From: Bacteroidales bacterium
GTDB taxonomy: Bacteria; Bacteroidota; Bacteroidia; Bacteroidales; Muribaculaceae
Assembly (NCBI GenBank): GCA_014800815.1
Contig: JAAVFI010000037.1
Location: 1 to 63,425 of the forward strand
Reading direction: 5' to 3'
DNA length: 63,425 nucleotides
Part shown: one piece after another, positions 51,349 through 59,799 of the stretch
How the letters are laid out: every line of letters starts with the position of its first letter
How positions within the stretch are numbered: position 1 is the first letter of the stretch
Made by a program: the position numbers and the translations under genes
The notes under the pieces: generated by a model
The model's database searches: none
Seen by the model: the letters and a program-made list of their open reading frames with translations, nothing else
Told to the model about the DNA's origin: nothing

Positions 51349-53078
51349 AAAGCCTCAATCGTGAAATGATATTTTGAGTCACGGTTGAAATATCCGGCCT
51401 CATACTCCGTGCCTCTCACCATTATTGCATGCGTGAGGGCATCGGGGTGGAGGCCCCACCTCAGAATATATCCGTCGGCATTCTTCACCGGATTCCATTT
51501 GAAGCTTATTCTTCGCGGGTCGGCCTCGTTTCTTATCACCTCAAACTCTGTCACCTCATCGAGCTTTCCACGGGTGTCGGTGCCGAATACCCGCAGGTCC
51601 ATTATCGAAAACTTGCAAGGCAAATCTGCTGTATTGGTGATTCTTACATAACGCGCCGCTACGGGCTGCCCGGTAAGGATAAGTTCGTGAGGGCGGTCGT
51701 CGGTATTGTTACTGCGGTCTACAAGCATTCTCCAGTCCGCATTGTCAGACGAAACCTCAACAATATATTTATGAGGAAGCGCTTCTCCCATGAGAGCCTT
51801 TGCCCCTTCGTCGGAAAAATTGACCTGAACGGCATGGATATCGCAGACCGAATCAAGGTCCACACACAACCACTCGCCGGCATTACCTGTAGCTGTAGCC
51901 CACCAGGTCTCGACGCGTTCGTCGATGGCATATCTCGCATGGCCGACTCCCGAATCACCGTCGGCACCTTTCTCAAGCGTGCCTTCGGAAGACGCCGAAA
52001 CCGCTTTGTCAAGAGCCAACTGCCTCCAACCGACCGACAAAGTCCGTTCGTCGAACGGCACGGAATCTACATCTACATACTCCTGAGGGATACGGAACGG
52101 ATAATCGGAAAGAACGGTGCTTGACCACATATTCCCATTTTTGATCACCACGGGGAACAATCCCAAGCGGCGTTCATACCAATGGCGGACACCTACCAGC
52201 ATAGATGCCACGTGCCAGAAATTGCCATATTTATCCCTGAACGTATGCCCGTGACCGGCAGCTCCGATGAAGCCTCCTGGTTTGATTGAGAACGGGCTGC
52301 CTTCCATATATTCAAACGGCCCGAGTGGCGAGTCCCCTACATACACACCGTCGCAATAAGTTCTGAACTGAGTGCCGTTGCTCGCGTACTGCAGATAGTA
52401 TTTCCCGTTGGCTTTAATCACCGCGGGCCCTTCATTCCAGCCATTAGAATCTTCCTCGTTGTTCCGGCCGAACTGCTCCCAGCCGTATTTGTCGCGGTTA
52501 TGCCCGATCAGTTCCACGGGCTCGCCAAGAGCCTTGAAACCGTCAGCGGGGTCAACTTCCACACCGATGATAGGATTGACATCGGAGCATCCCCAGTAGA
52601 AAAACACACGGCCGTCGTCATCCTTGAAAAAAGATGGGTCGTGCTGATGTATATAGCTGATTTTGCACTCTATTTCCTTCCACGAAGTTCCGTCTTCGGG
52701 AGTGGTGGTACGGAATATTCTGGTAGGATTGCCGTCGCTCGACGCTGTGAAATAAAGTGCATCGTCATACACAAGAATCGTCGGTGCATAGTCGTTGATC
52801 GTCTCTATCGACGGGCACGGTATATACTCCCAGTCTACGAGATTCTCCGACCGCCAGTAGCCGCCTGATTTCGATGCAAAAAGCCAGTAATACCCATTGA
52901 AATATTCACACGCCGGGTCGGCAGCCTCGCGTCGTGGCAAATCGCGGTCGGCAGGCTGAAATTGATAATTCAAATTTATAGGATTGGCAACAATCGGCCA
53001 CTCCGACTCTGTAGCAATGCTCCGCGCCGGGCCGACAATCATCGAAAAAATTGATAATATCACACTTGCAGTTCTCAT
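51345..53078 (-). CDS. GH43-family glycosidase with F5/8-type and Fn3 domains
   Basis: A 578-residue secreted protein. A five-bladed beta-propeller of GH43 type occupies about residues 25-350 (AADPACEYFNGYYWLFASKS, YAPTILVYDDALYFTASSDG, HDPSFFKDDDGRVFFYWG, NEGPAVIKANGKYYL, AAGHGHTF). An F5/8 type C/CBM32-like domain follows (about 375-510: ARYAIDERVETWWATATGNA), then a short fibronectin type III module at the C-terminus. It probably releases arabinose or xylose units from hemicellulose or host glycans. The start at 53078 (MRTASVILSIFSMIVGPARS) is the only one that gives a signal peptide. Its stop codon overlaps that of the GH115 gene. Confidence 0.85.
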   Translation of the reverse strand: MRTASVILSIFSMIVGPARSIATESEWPIVANPINLNYQFQPADRDLPRREAADPACEYFNGYYWLFASKSGGYWRSENLVDWEYIPCPSIETINDYAPTILVYDDALYFTASSDGNPTRIFRTTTPEDGTSWKEIECKISYIHQHDPSFFKDDDGRVFFYWGCSDVNPIIGVEVDPADGFKALGEPVELIGHNRDKYGWEQFGRNNEEDSNGWNEGPAVIKANGKYYLQYASNGTQFRTYCDGVYVGDSPLGPFEYMEGSPFSIKPGGFIGAAGHGHTFRDKYGNFWHVASMLVGVRHWYERRLGLFPVVIKNGNMWSSTVLSDYPFRIPQEYVDVDSVPFDERTLSVGWRQLALDKAVSASSEGTLEKGADGDSGVGHARYAIDERVETWWATATGNAGEWLCVDLDSVCDIHAVQVNFSDEGAKALMGEALPHKYIVEVSSDNADWRMLVDRSNNTDDRPHELILTGQPVAARYVRITNTADLPCKFSIMDLRVFGTDTRGKLDEVTEFEVIRNEADPRRISFKWNPVKNADGYILRWGLHPDALTHAIMVRGTEYEAGYFNRDSKYHFTIEAF

Positions 53079-53194
53079 AGCGCTTAGTTTTTCATGATTG
53101 CTACAAAGTAAATAAATATCATCGTAAATTACGATATACATCCGTGCCAATAATGTATGGATAAACATGTCGGAGTCTATTCACGAAATTTTTG

Positions 53195-53202
53195 TACCTT
53201 TG
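53195..53202 (+). promoter_or_regulatory. -7 box of the acetyltransferase pair
   Basis: TACCTTTG fits TAnnTTTG, 21 bases before the ATG at 53224. It rules out the longer frame that starts at 53167. Confidence 0.5.
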
Positions 53203-53223
53203 CATAAACCGGAAAGAAACACC

Positions 53224-53721
53224 ATGATTCATATCAGGAAGGCAGTTCCTGCCGATATCGATAGTATAATGAGTTGCTATGACATTGCCAGGCAGACGAT
53301 GAGGGCTTCAGGCAATATCAACCAATGGACCAACGGATATCCCTCGCGCCAACACATGGCTCGCGATATCGCGGACGGAATAAGTTATGTAGGAGTAGAT
53401 GAAGATGAGAACATCGTCATGGTATTCGCTTTCTTCATCGGCGACGACCCTACCTACGCCGTAATCGAAAACGGCGCGTGGCTCAACAACCACAAATACG
53501 GGACTATCCACCGACTGGCCTCCGATGCCCGATATCATGGAATTTTAAGGCTATGCGTCGACTTCTGCTCGACGATGATAGACAATATCCGACTTGACAC
53601 ACATGCCGACAATCACATCATGCAGCATGCGGCAAAAAATCTCGGATTCGAGTCTTGCGGCATCATCTACTGCCAGGACGGCACTCCGAGAATTGCATAT
53701 CAGAGATACTTTGGACGATAA
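53224..53721 (+). CDS. GNAT-family N-acetyltransferase
   Basis: A 165-residue GNAT protein: IHIRKAVPADIDSIMSCYDI at the N-terminus, a central acetyl-CoA-site region around HRLASDARYHGILRLCVDFC (the R/Q-x-x-G/A loop is degenerate), and the C-terminal NLGFESCGII strand. The acceptor is unknown. It is probably co-transcribed with the next gene, 12 bases downstream. Confidence 0.85.
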   Translation: MIHIRKAVPADIDSIMSCYDIARQTMRASGNINQWTNGYPSRQHMARDIADGISYVGVDEDENIVMVFAFFIGDDPTYAVIENGAWLNNHKYGTIHRLASDARYHGILRLCVDFCSTMIDNIRLDTHADNHIMQHAAKNLGFESCGIIYCQDGTPRIAYQRYFGR

Positions 53722-53733
53722 AAACTTAGCAGG

Positions 53734-54171
53734 ATGAATATACAGATAAAACGATTTGAAGAACTCACCATAGCCGAACTATACGAAATTCTGCGTTGCC
53801 GTGCAGAAGTATTCATCGTCGAACAAGAGTCGATATATCAGGATATAGATGAGTTGGACAAACATTCCACACATCTTTATATCGAAGACAATGGCAAAAT
53901 CAAAGCCTATCTTAGAGTTATAGACCCCGGCGTGAAGTTTGCCGCCGGCTCGATAGGCCGCGTACTCGTAATGAAAGAATATCGAGGTCAAGGCCTCGCG
54001 CGACCAATCATGGCTAAAGCAATAGAAATAGCAAGCTCAAAAGCAGATACTATCGAGATAGAAGCACAGTCGTATTTGCTCGAATTCTATAAATCCTTAG
54101 GTTTCATCCCCATATCCGAAGAATTCATACTTGAAGGAAGAGCTCATATAAGCATGATGCTGAAATTCTGA
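53734..54171 (+). CDS. ElaA-like GNAT N-acetyltransferase
   Basis: A 145-residue GNAT enzyme of the ElaA type. It opens with IKRFEELTIAELYEILRCRA and EVFIVEQESIYQDIDELDKH, which are hallmarks of that subfamily. The acetyl-CoA loop is VMKEYRGQGLARPIMAKAIE. The physiological acceptor is unknown. A bidirectional terminator follows. Confidence 0.9.
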   Translation: MNIQIKRFEELTIAELYEILRCRAEVFIVEQESIYQDIDELDKHSTHLYIEDNGKIKAYLRVIDPGVKFAAGSIGRVLVMKEYRGQGLARPIMAKAIEIASSKADTIEIEAQSYLLEFYKSLGFIPISEEFILEGRAHISMMLKF

Positions 54172-54215
54172 AGGATTCGCGATAACGAACCCTCGGGTTC
54201 TCAGCCTGCTCTCAC

Positions 54216-54254
54216 GCAAAAAGAGCCACAAGCCTTTGGCTTGCAGCTCTTTTT
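54216..54254. terminator. bidirectional terminator between elaA-like gene and tRNA-Ser
   Basis: AAAAAGAGCCACAAGCC and GGCTTGCAGCTCTTTTT form a stem of about 12 pairs (two non-Watson-Crick positions) with A and T tracts on either side. Confidence 0.88.
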
Positions 54255-54255
54255 G

Positions 54256-54342
54256 CGGAGAGACAGGGATTCGAACCCTGGGTACCCGCAAGGGTACAAC
54301 GGTTTTCGAGACCGCCCCGATCGACCACTCCGGCATCTCTCC
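54256..54342 (-). tRNA. tRNA-Ser (anticodon CGA)
   Basis: An 87-base minus-strand tRNA with acceptor GGAGAGA/TCTCTCC, the long variable arm typical of serine tRNAs (GTACCC-TTGC-GGGTAC), anticodon loop CTCGAAA (CGA, reading UCG) and T-arm CAGGG-TTCGAAT-CCCTG. A -7 box TAACTTTG lies upstream at 54386-54379. Confidence 0.95.
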
Positions 54343-54426
54343 AATGGTGGTCGGCGGATTATTTCCGCTTTTGCGGTGCAAAGTTACAACTTTTATTCCT
54401 GACGTGCAATAAAAGCGACAAAAAAA

Positions 54427-55257
54427 TTATGAATTTTCCACCCACTCCTCTATTTTTCGTTGGGAAGGGCTGTGTGATACTGACTTAGGCGGAAGAATGC
54501 AGTAGGAGCAGAAGGGGACGGGATTGTCGCGCAGACGCCGTATATCTGCAGCGCTACGGATATCCTCTACGTTGAGCCAGTCGCCGGGACGATGTTCGAA
54601 CTTCGTAGCGAAGGCATTGTTGAGATGTTTTACACATCCGCTTATCGAGCACGGATACAGCTTATCGCCTATCACCGAGAGGCATCCGCGGTTGTCGCAC
54701 TTCAGGTGCGCTATCGAGCGGTTGCGGCACCCTTTGGGGTCGAGTGCGTATCGGAAGAAGGTCTGAGTCTCGGAGCGGTCGGCAAAGACTTCGGTGCGCA
54801 CTCCTTTCGATCGACACAGCTCGATTGCCGAATCGTAGTCAAACTTTATCGGGTAGCGGGTAATCACCACGATAATGTCATTGTTGCGAGCCGAGTCCCA
54901 GAACGAATCGGACATTCGCGGAATCATGAGGCCGTTAGTGAATATATACAGCTCCTGTGTAGGGAAATTCTTGCGCAGCAGCGACATAGCTTCTTCGAGA
55001 TGCGGATACAGGAGTGTCTCGCCTCCGATAAGATATGCCTTACTTATATCTTTGCCGGCAACTTGCCCGATGTGGCTCATCGTGCGGCTGAGGGTTTCGA
55101 GCGGTTCAAATTCTTTGGGAGCCAAGGGTGAATAGTGGGTACAGCCCTTGCAGTTGAGATTGCAGTAGTCGGAGAGGACAAACTCCACTCTCAGCGGTGC
55201 CCGGCGCATATCGCGCTCGTGACGGACGGCTCTTATTATCTTGCTTATAACATTCAT
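54427..55257 (-). CDS. radical SAM protein with SPASM-like C-terminus
   Basis: A 276-residue radical SAM enzyme. The 4Fe-4S site is CNLNCKGC (Cys32, Cys36, Cys39), followed by the SAM-binding YLIGGETLLYPHLEEAMSLL. A cysteine-rich C-terminal region (RSIAHLKCDNRGCLSVIGDK, LYPCSISGC, PFCSYCILPP) suggests auxiliary cluster binding. A -7 box TATCTTTG (minus strand, 55288-55281) covers the earlier in-frame ATG at 55281, so the start at 55257 is preferred. Similar proteins in gut Bacteroidales lie in glycan or surface-polymer loci. The substrate is unknown. Confidence 0.85.
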   Translation of the reverse strand: MNVISKIIRAVRHERDMRRAPLRVEFVLSDYCNLNCKGCTHYSPLAPKEFEPLETLSRTMSHIGQVAGKDISKAYLIGGETLLYPHLEEAMSLLRKNFPTQELYIFTNGLMIPRMSDSFWDSARNNDIIVVITRYPIKFDYDSAIELCRSKGVRTEVFADRSETQTFFRYALDPKGCRNRSIAHLKCDNRGCLSVIGDKLYPCSISGCVKHLNNAFATKFEHRPGDWLNVEDIRSAADIRRLRDNPVPFCSYCILPPKSVSHSPSQRKIEEWVENS

Positions 55258-55331
55258 ATTCTTCGGGTGCGTGACCGTCACAAAGATACGAATAATTCCT
55301 TGGAATCAGATATTACTTATAAGAAAAAAGT

Positions 55332-55363
55332 TTTGGTAAATCGGTGTGTCTTTCGTAATTTTG
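55332..55363 (+). promoter_or_regulatory. promoter abutting the GT39 start codon
   Basis: TTTG (55332-55335), 20 bases and TAATTTTG (55356-55363) fit the consensus. The ATG is at 55368, so transcription should begin at or beside the start codon. Confidence 0.75.
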
Positions 55364-55367
55364 CTAC

Positions 55368-56972
55368 ATGAACTCAAGATATTCCACACTCATCCGCTCG
55401 GCCTTCCCCGTGGTCCTGATAGCATCGTTCGTGCTGCTCGTACCCTGGCTTGGCGAAACTCTTTTCTACTCTAAAGGAGAGCCCCGCGAGGCCATTGTAG
55501 GCGTAAGCATACTCGAAGGCGGCAACTGGATTCTGCCCACTAACTATGGTGGAGATATACCATATAAACCACCGTTCCTCGGCTGGCTTATTGCGATATT
55601 CGCGGCTATATTTAATGGCGGAGTAGTCAGTGAGTTCATCTCCCGTCTACCGTCGGCACTTGCTGCAATTGCCATGATTTGCGGCGGATACTTCTGGGCA
55701 AAGCGTGCTAAAGGTGAGCGCTTTGCGTTGATATTCAGCGTTATTACCCTATGCAGCTTTGAAGTTTTCCGTGCCGCGCTCGCCTGCCGACTCGACATGG
55801 TTCTCACCGCGTGCATGGTGGGCGCCCTCTATACCATGTATGCCGCCGAGGAGCACAACCGCGGCAGCAGGCGTGCCCTGCTCTACCTGCTTGCATGGGT
55901 GCTGATGAGCTGTGCATGCCTCACTAAAGGTCCTGTCGGTTCATTCCTTACATGCTTTATATTCGGCGTCTATCTCCTGCTGCGCCGCCGCAACTTCTTT
56001 GCAAGCCTCTTCAAGATGCTTGTGCTTGCTGCAGTCGCCACTCTCCCGATGATATGGTGGGGATATGAAGCCTACCAACAGGGCGGCGAACACTTCTACA
56101 ACCTTATGATGGAGGAGAATTTCGACCGTCTTTTCAGCAGAATGGCATATGAAAGCCACGTACAACCTTTCTGGTACAACTTCGTTACTCTCGCAGCCGG
56201 ACTTCTGCCCTGGACTGTCTTCCTGCTCGCCGCATGCTTCGGGCGCAAGAAAAGTTTCTCGACGGCCCTCTCGCCCGCGGCCCTGCTCAGTGTGTGTGCG
56301 GCGGTGCTCACGGTGGTATTCTACACGATTCCCGATAGCAAGCGCTCGGTGTATCTCCTGCCTGCATACCCCTTTATCTGCTACGGCATTACCTGCGTAT
56401 TTGAAAGTGCTTCGGCTGCCGGAGCGCGACGTTTCTTCGCGTGGTTCATCTCAATACTTGCAATCCTCGCTCCCGTCGCACTAATCGCCACTCAATTTGT
56501 TGATATAAAAGGACTGTCCGCAGGCACCATTCCCTGGTGGGGATATATCATCCTGCTTATACCCTTCGCTTGTGGTGTAGCGTGGATTGTCAACCGCCAC
56601 AGTCCGCTGGGACATACCCTCGTGACAGTATGGAGCATGTTCCTGGCATATGTTGCGGTCGGTATGCCCCTCTTCCTCAACCCGAAGAGCGACTCGGTGG
56701 CTCTCGAACGCATCTGCGCAGGCAATCCTCCGGCCGTCATCAATCTTCTGCCCGACGAGAAGTTCAGACTCTACTCTCTCAACTACTATCTCAACGACAA
56801 ACTCCGCCATGTGGCGACGGTAGAAGAGGCGGCAGCCTATCCCCGCGGTACCGTCCTCCTCATTCCCTCAGGCTCCGATACGACGGGCATCAGCGATTAC
56901 TACACTGTAGAACCACTGCTACCCCGCTCAGCCGACCACCGCAACAAGGTGGACATAGCATTCAGAAAGTAA
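55368..56972 (+). CDS. GT39-type membrane glycosyltransferase (ArnT-like)
   Basis: A 534-residue membrane protein with about ten to twelve transmembrane segments, related to the ArnT/PMT (GT39/GT83) family, which uses polyprenyl-phosphate sugars on the outer face of the inner membrane. Family points are the acidic first-loop residue (SKGEPREAIVGVSILEGGNW), YKPPFLGWLIAIF, and SRLPSALAAI. The C-terminal 100 residues are soluble. A GT2 polyprenol-phosphate mannose synthase at 59.0-59.8 kb could supply its donor. The ATG lies 4 bases after the -7 box, so the mRNA is probably leaderless. Confidence 0.87.
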   Translation: MNSRYSTLIRSAFPVVLIASFVLLVPWLGETLFYSKGEPREAIVGVSILEGGNWILPTNYGGDIPYKPPFLGWLIAIFAAIFNGGVVSEFISRLPSALAAIAMICGGYFWAKRAKGERFALIFSVITLCSFEVFRAALACRLDMVLTACMVGALYTMYAAEEHNRGSRRALLYLLAWVLMSCACLTKGPVGSFLTCFIFGVYLLLRRRNFFASLFKMLVLAAVATLPMIWWGYEAYQQGGEHFYNLMMEENFDRLFSRMAYESHVQPFWYNFVTLAAGLLPWTVFLLAACFGRKKSFSTALSPAALLSVCAAVLTVVFYTIPDSKRSVYLLPAYPFICYGITCVFESASAAGARRFFAWFISILAILAPVALIATQFVDIKGLSAGTIPWWGYIILLIPFACGVAWIVNRHSPLGHTLVTVWSMFLAYVAVGMPLFLNPKSDSVALERICAGNPPAVINLLPDEKFRLYSLNYYLNDKLRHVATVEEAAAYPRGTVLLIPSGSDTTGISDYYTVEPLLPRSADHRNKVDIAFRK

Positions 56973-56999
56973 CATAACACTAACATAATTTTATAAGAA

Positions 57000-57518
57000 A
57001 TGATTAGTCCTAAAATGCAAGATGCGCTCAACGCGCAGATCAACGCCGAATTCTGGTCGGCATATCTCTATCTCTCTATGGGCATGCACTTCGAAGCCGA
57101 AGGCCGTGCAGGCATTGCCAACTGGTTCCGCATCCAATTCAAAGAAGAGCAGGCTCACGCTGAAATCTTCATCAACTACCTCAACAGCCGCGGCGGTCGC
57201 GTAGAGCTCAAAGCTATCGACGCAGTACCCACAAGCTGGGCTTCTCCCCTCGACGCATTCGAGCAGACTCTCGCTCACGAAGAGAAAGTAACCGCTCTCA
57301 TCAACAACCTCTACGCCCTCGCAGAAGAAGAACACGACTATGCTACCCGCGGCAAACTCGACTGGTTCGTTTCCGAGCAGGTTGAGGAAGAAGAGACTGC
57401 CAAGAACCTCATCGACCGCCTCAAACTCATCGGCAACGACGGCCTCGCACTCTACATGCTCGACCAGGAACTCGCTACCCGCGTATACAACGTTCCTGCT
57501 CCTCTCGCAGCAAAATAA
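57000..57518 (+). CDS. ftnA: ferritin
   Basis: A 172-residue ferritin that oxidises and stores iron in a 24-subunit shell. The ferroxidase residues fall at standard positions: Glu17 (NAEFWSAYLY), Glu50 and His53 (KEEQAHAEIF), with later Glu and Gln residues in the third helix (FVSEQVEEEETAKN). It lies 27 bases after the GT39 gene, with no separate promoter obvious, and ends at a strong terminator. Confidence 0.97.
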   Translation: MISPKMQDALNAQINAEFWSAYLYLSMGMHFEAEGRAGIANWFRIQFKEEQAHAEIFINYLNSRGGRVELKAIDAVPTSWASPLDAFEQTLAHEEKVTALINNLYALAEEEHDYATRGKLDWFVSEQVEEEETAKNLIDRLKLIGNDGLALYMLDQELATRVYNVPAPLAAK

Positions 57519-57540
57519 GAATCTGTAAGAATCAGAATAA

Positions 57541-57580
57541 AACGGACATCAGGCGACACAGCCCGGTGTCCGTTTTTTTT
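57541..57580 (+). terminator. ferritin terminator
   Basis: AACGGACA (57541-57548) and TGTCCGTT (57567-57574) followed by a run of eight Ts. Confidence 0.92.
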
Positions 57581-57589
57581 CTACGAACT

Positions 57590-57628
57590 AAAAAAAGAGG
57601 AAGCCTGAACAATTTCTCTATCAGGCTT
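57590..57628 (-). terminator. terminator of the pyrC operon
   Basis: On the minus strand AAGCCTGA (57628-57621) pairs with TCAGGCTT (57608-57601) and is followed by CCTCTTTTTTT. A further 13-base perfect stem with no T-run on this strand (57667-57679 and 57690-57702) lies just behind the pyrC stop and may stabilise the 3' end. Confidence 0.75.
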
Positions 57629-57709
57629 GTTGTAATATCAGAAATGTGATAATGATTGGTTTATTTCCAACGAGGCGCCTCTGTGAAGCGGCGCCTCGTT
57701 GGTGTTTTC

Positions 57710-59038
57710 TTATCTGCAGAACTTCACGTCGGAGGCGTGGCTGAATAGTCGTGGCTCGTTGCCACCCCACACCTGCACGCCGCCTACCCATGTAGATACC
57801 ACGCGGTGCCTGAACGTGCGGCCGGCAAAGGGAGTCCATGCGCAGCGCGAGAGCACGTCGGTGTCGACAACCGTATAGGACTCGGTTTCGCGTACGAGGG
57901 CGAAGTCGGCGTTGCTTCCTGCACTGAAATCGGTATTGCACTGCAGTCCGAATACATCGCGAGGACCGGCAGTCATCTTCTCAACGACTTTTTCGACAGG
58001 CAGATAGGTGAGCATGGCAGGGAGTGCAAACTGTATAGATGGCGCTCCTGAGGCGGCAGTGAGGCCGGGGAGCAGTTTCTCCTCAAGGAGGTGAGGCGCA
58101 TGGTCGGTACCTATGGTGTCGATTGCTCCGGTGAACAGAGCGGCGCGAAGGGCTTCGGCATCGTATTCTTCCTTAATGGCTGGATTTACCTTCAGTCGGC
58201 GGTCGCGAGTGGAGGGCACGGCAATTATGGGGTCGAGGTAGAGAGGGGTGGTTTCGGCGGTAATAAGTTTACCGGCTGTAGGGCCTTCGGTAAGAAAATC
58301 TTTGACTTCTTCGGCTGTGCTCACGTGCGCAATATGCAGGCGGGTACCGAATCGCTCGGCGAGCTCTACGGCTCCGGCGGTAGACTTGCGGCAGGCTTCG
58401 CGCGAACGGATGCGTCTGTGGCGGTCAAAGGGGATTTTATCCACGCCACCGAAGTAATCGGCCTCGCGCTTCATATTGGAGTCGATTATGGCATTATCCT
58501 CGGCATGCACCATTATGGGCAGGCGCATATCGGCACAGAATCTGAAGAGGTCTTCGAGATTCTTACCCTCGGGAGCGCCCATAGCACCGGTGGTAGTTCC
58601 GAGGAAAAGCTTCACGCAGGGAGTTGCGGAGAGGTCGATTTTGCGGAGTTGGTCCACGGCATCGTCCTTAGCACCGAGCATAGGCACGATGCGGCAGTAG
58701 GCGCCGTTGGAGGCAATGCGGGCAACTTTAGCGGCGAGTTCCTCGGCCGAAGTGGTTGCGGGCACGGTATTCGGCATATCGAAAGCCGTTGTTACACCAC
58801 CGGCAGCGGCGGCGAGACTCTCGGTCATATAGTCGCCTTTGTGCGTGAGTCCGGGGTCGCGGAAGTGCACGTGCGAGTCTACGAGCCCCGGGATGAGATA
58901 TGCGCCTTCGGCGTCAAGAGAATCAGTTGCATCGGGTATTTCGCCGAAGCCTGAACTGACTATGCGGCCGTCGGACCATTCAACCCAACCGCGGTTTATG
59001 CTGCCGTTGCAGACGAGCAGCGCGTTGTGTATCTTCAT
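57710..59038 (-). CDS. pyrC: dihydroorotase
   Basis: A 442-residue class I-type dihydroorotase (amidohydrolase) that closes carbamoyl-aspartate to dihydroorotate. Metal ligands: HVHFRDPG near residue 60, the lysine region CVKLFLGTTTGAMGAP (carboxylated Lys), HAEDN, LHIAHVSTAEE, and DTIGTDHAPH. It is the last gene of a six-gene minus-strand operon and overlaps the GT2 gene by four bases. PyrK and PyrD are encoded 17 kb away, so pyrimidine genes are split between two operons. Confidence 0.94.
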   Translation of the reverse strand: MKIHNALLVCNGSINRGWVEWSDGRIVSSGFGEIPDATDSLDAEGAYLIPGLVDSHVHFRDPGLTHKGDYMTESLAAAAGGVTTAFDMPNTVPATTSAEELAAKVARIASNGAYCRIVPMLGAKDDAVDQLRKIDLSATPCVKLFLGTTTGAMGAPEGKNLEDLFRFCADMRLPIMVHAEDNAIIDSNMKREADYFGGVDKIPFDRHRRIRSREACRKSTAGAVELAERFGTRLHIAHVSTAEEVKDFLTEGPTAGKLITAETTPLYLDPIIAVPSTRDRRLKVNPAIKEEYDAEALRAALFTGAIDTIGTDHAPHLLEEKLLPGLTAASGAPSIQFALPAMLTYLPVEKVVEKMTAGPRDVFGLQCNTDFSAGSNADFALVRETESYTVVDTDVLSRCAWTPFAGRTFRHRVVSTWVGGVQVWGGNEPRLFSHASDVKFCR

Positions 59039-59799
59039 TTCTGAGATTTCTTAGAAGGCTTGAAGAAAAGGCTGTCCCACTTGAGGCGAATCACGCCGAA
59101 TACGGCCTCTCCGAAAATGCTCGAATTCATTTTGCTGGTGCCGAGCACGCGGTTTACAAATATGATAGGAACTTCCACAACCTTGAAACCATACTGATAA
59201 GCAGTGAACTTCATCTCTATCTGGAAGGCGTAGCCCTTGAACTTGATTTTGTCAAGCGGGAGAGTCTCCAGCACACGCCGGCGGTAGCACACGAAGCCTG
59301 CGGTGGTATCGTGTACGGGCAGGCCGGTGACGAGGCGGACATACTTAGAGGCGTAGTAGGACATGAGGATACGCCCCATAGGCCAGTTGACCACGTTAAC
59401 GCCGGTGACGTAGCGCGAACCGACAACCACATCGGCCTCCTGCTCTATAGCGGTATTGCGCAGACGGATGAGGTCGGCGGGACTGTGGGAGAAGTCGGCG
59501 TCCATTTCGCAGATGAACTCGTAGCCTTGCTCCAGGCAATAGCGGAAGCCGGTGATGTAGGCAGTGCCGAGCCCGAGCTTTCCGGGACGCTCTATCAGGT
59601 GTATCCTGCCGGGATACTCCTCCATTTTCGCTTTGACTATAGCAGCCGTACCGTCGGGCGAATTATCGTCGATTACAAGGATATCGAAAGGTGTGTCGAG
59701 TGCAATCACCGCATCGATTATCGCTGCGGCGTTCTCGCACTCATTATACATGGGTATAATCACACATGCGTCGGGGCGGCTTGATCGGGCGTTACTCAT
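59035..59799 (-). CDS. polyprenol monophosphomannose synthase (GT2)
   Basis: A 254-residue GT2 enzyme of the Dpm1 type that transfers mannose (or a related sugar) from a nucleotide donor to polyprenyl phosphate. Motifs: CVIIPMYNECENAAAIIDAV, the nucleotide-site DDNSPDGTAAIV, the metal-site CEMDADFSHSP, and the late QIEMKFTAYQYGFKVVEVPI. No membrane extension, so it is a peripheral cytosolic enzyme. It overlaps the DUF2461 gene by 8 bases. Its product is a plausible donor for the GT39 protein at 55.4 kb. Confidence 0.93.
   Translation of the reverse strand: MSNARSSRPDACVIIPMYNECENAAAIIDAVIALDTPFDILVIDDNSPDGTAAIVKAKMEEYPGRIHLIERPGKLGLGTAYITGFRYCLEQGYEFICEMDADFSHSPADLIRLRNTAIEQEADVVVGSRYVTGVNVVNWPMGRILMSYYASKYVRLVTGLPVHDTTAGFVCYRRRVLETLPLDKIKFKGYAFQIEMKFTAYQYGFKVVEVPIIFVNRVLGTSKMNSSIFGEAVFGVIRLKWDSLFFKPSKKSQK

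Noticed and set aside
53079-53168. N-terminal extension of the GH43 protein
   Set aside because: The signal peptide begins only at 53078.
54427-55257. Radical SAM protein as the anaerobic sulfatase-maturating enzyme for the sulfatase at 33.5 kb
   Set aside because: At 276 residues it is much shorter than known maturases (about 370-420), and its context is unrelated to the PUL.
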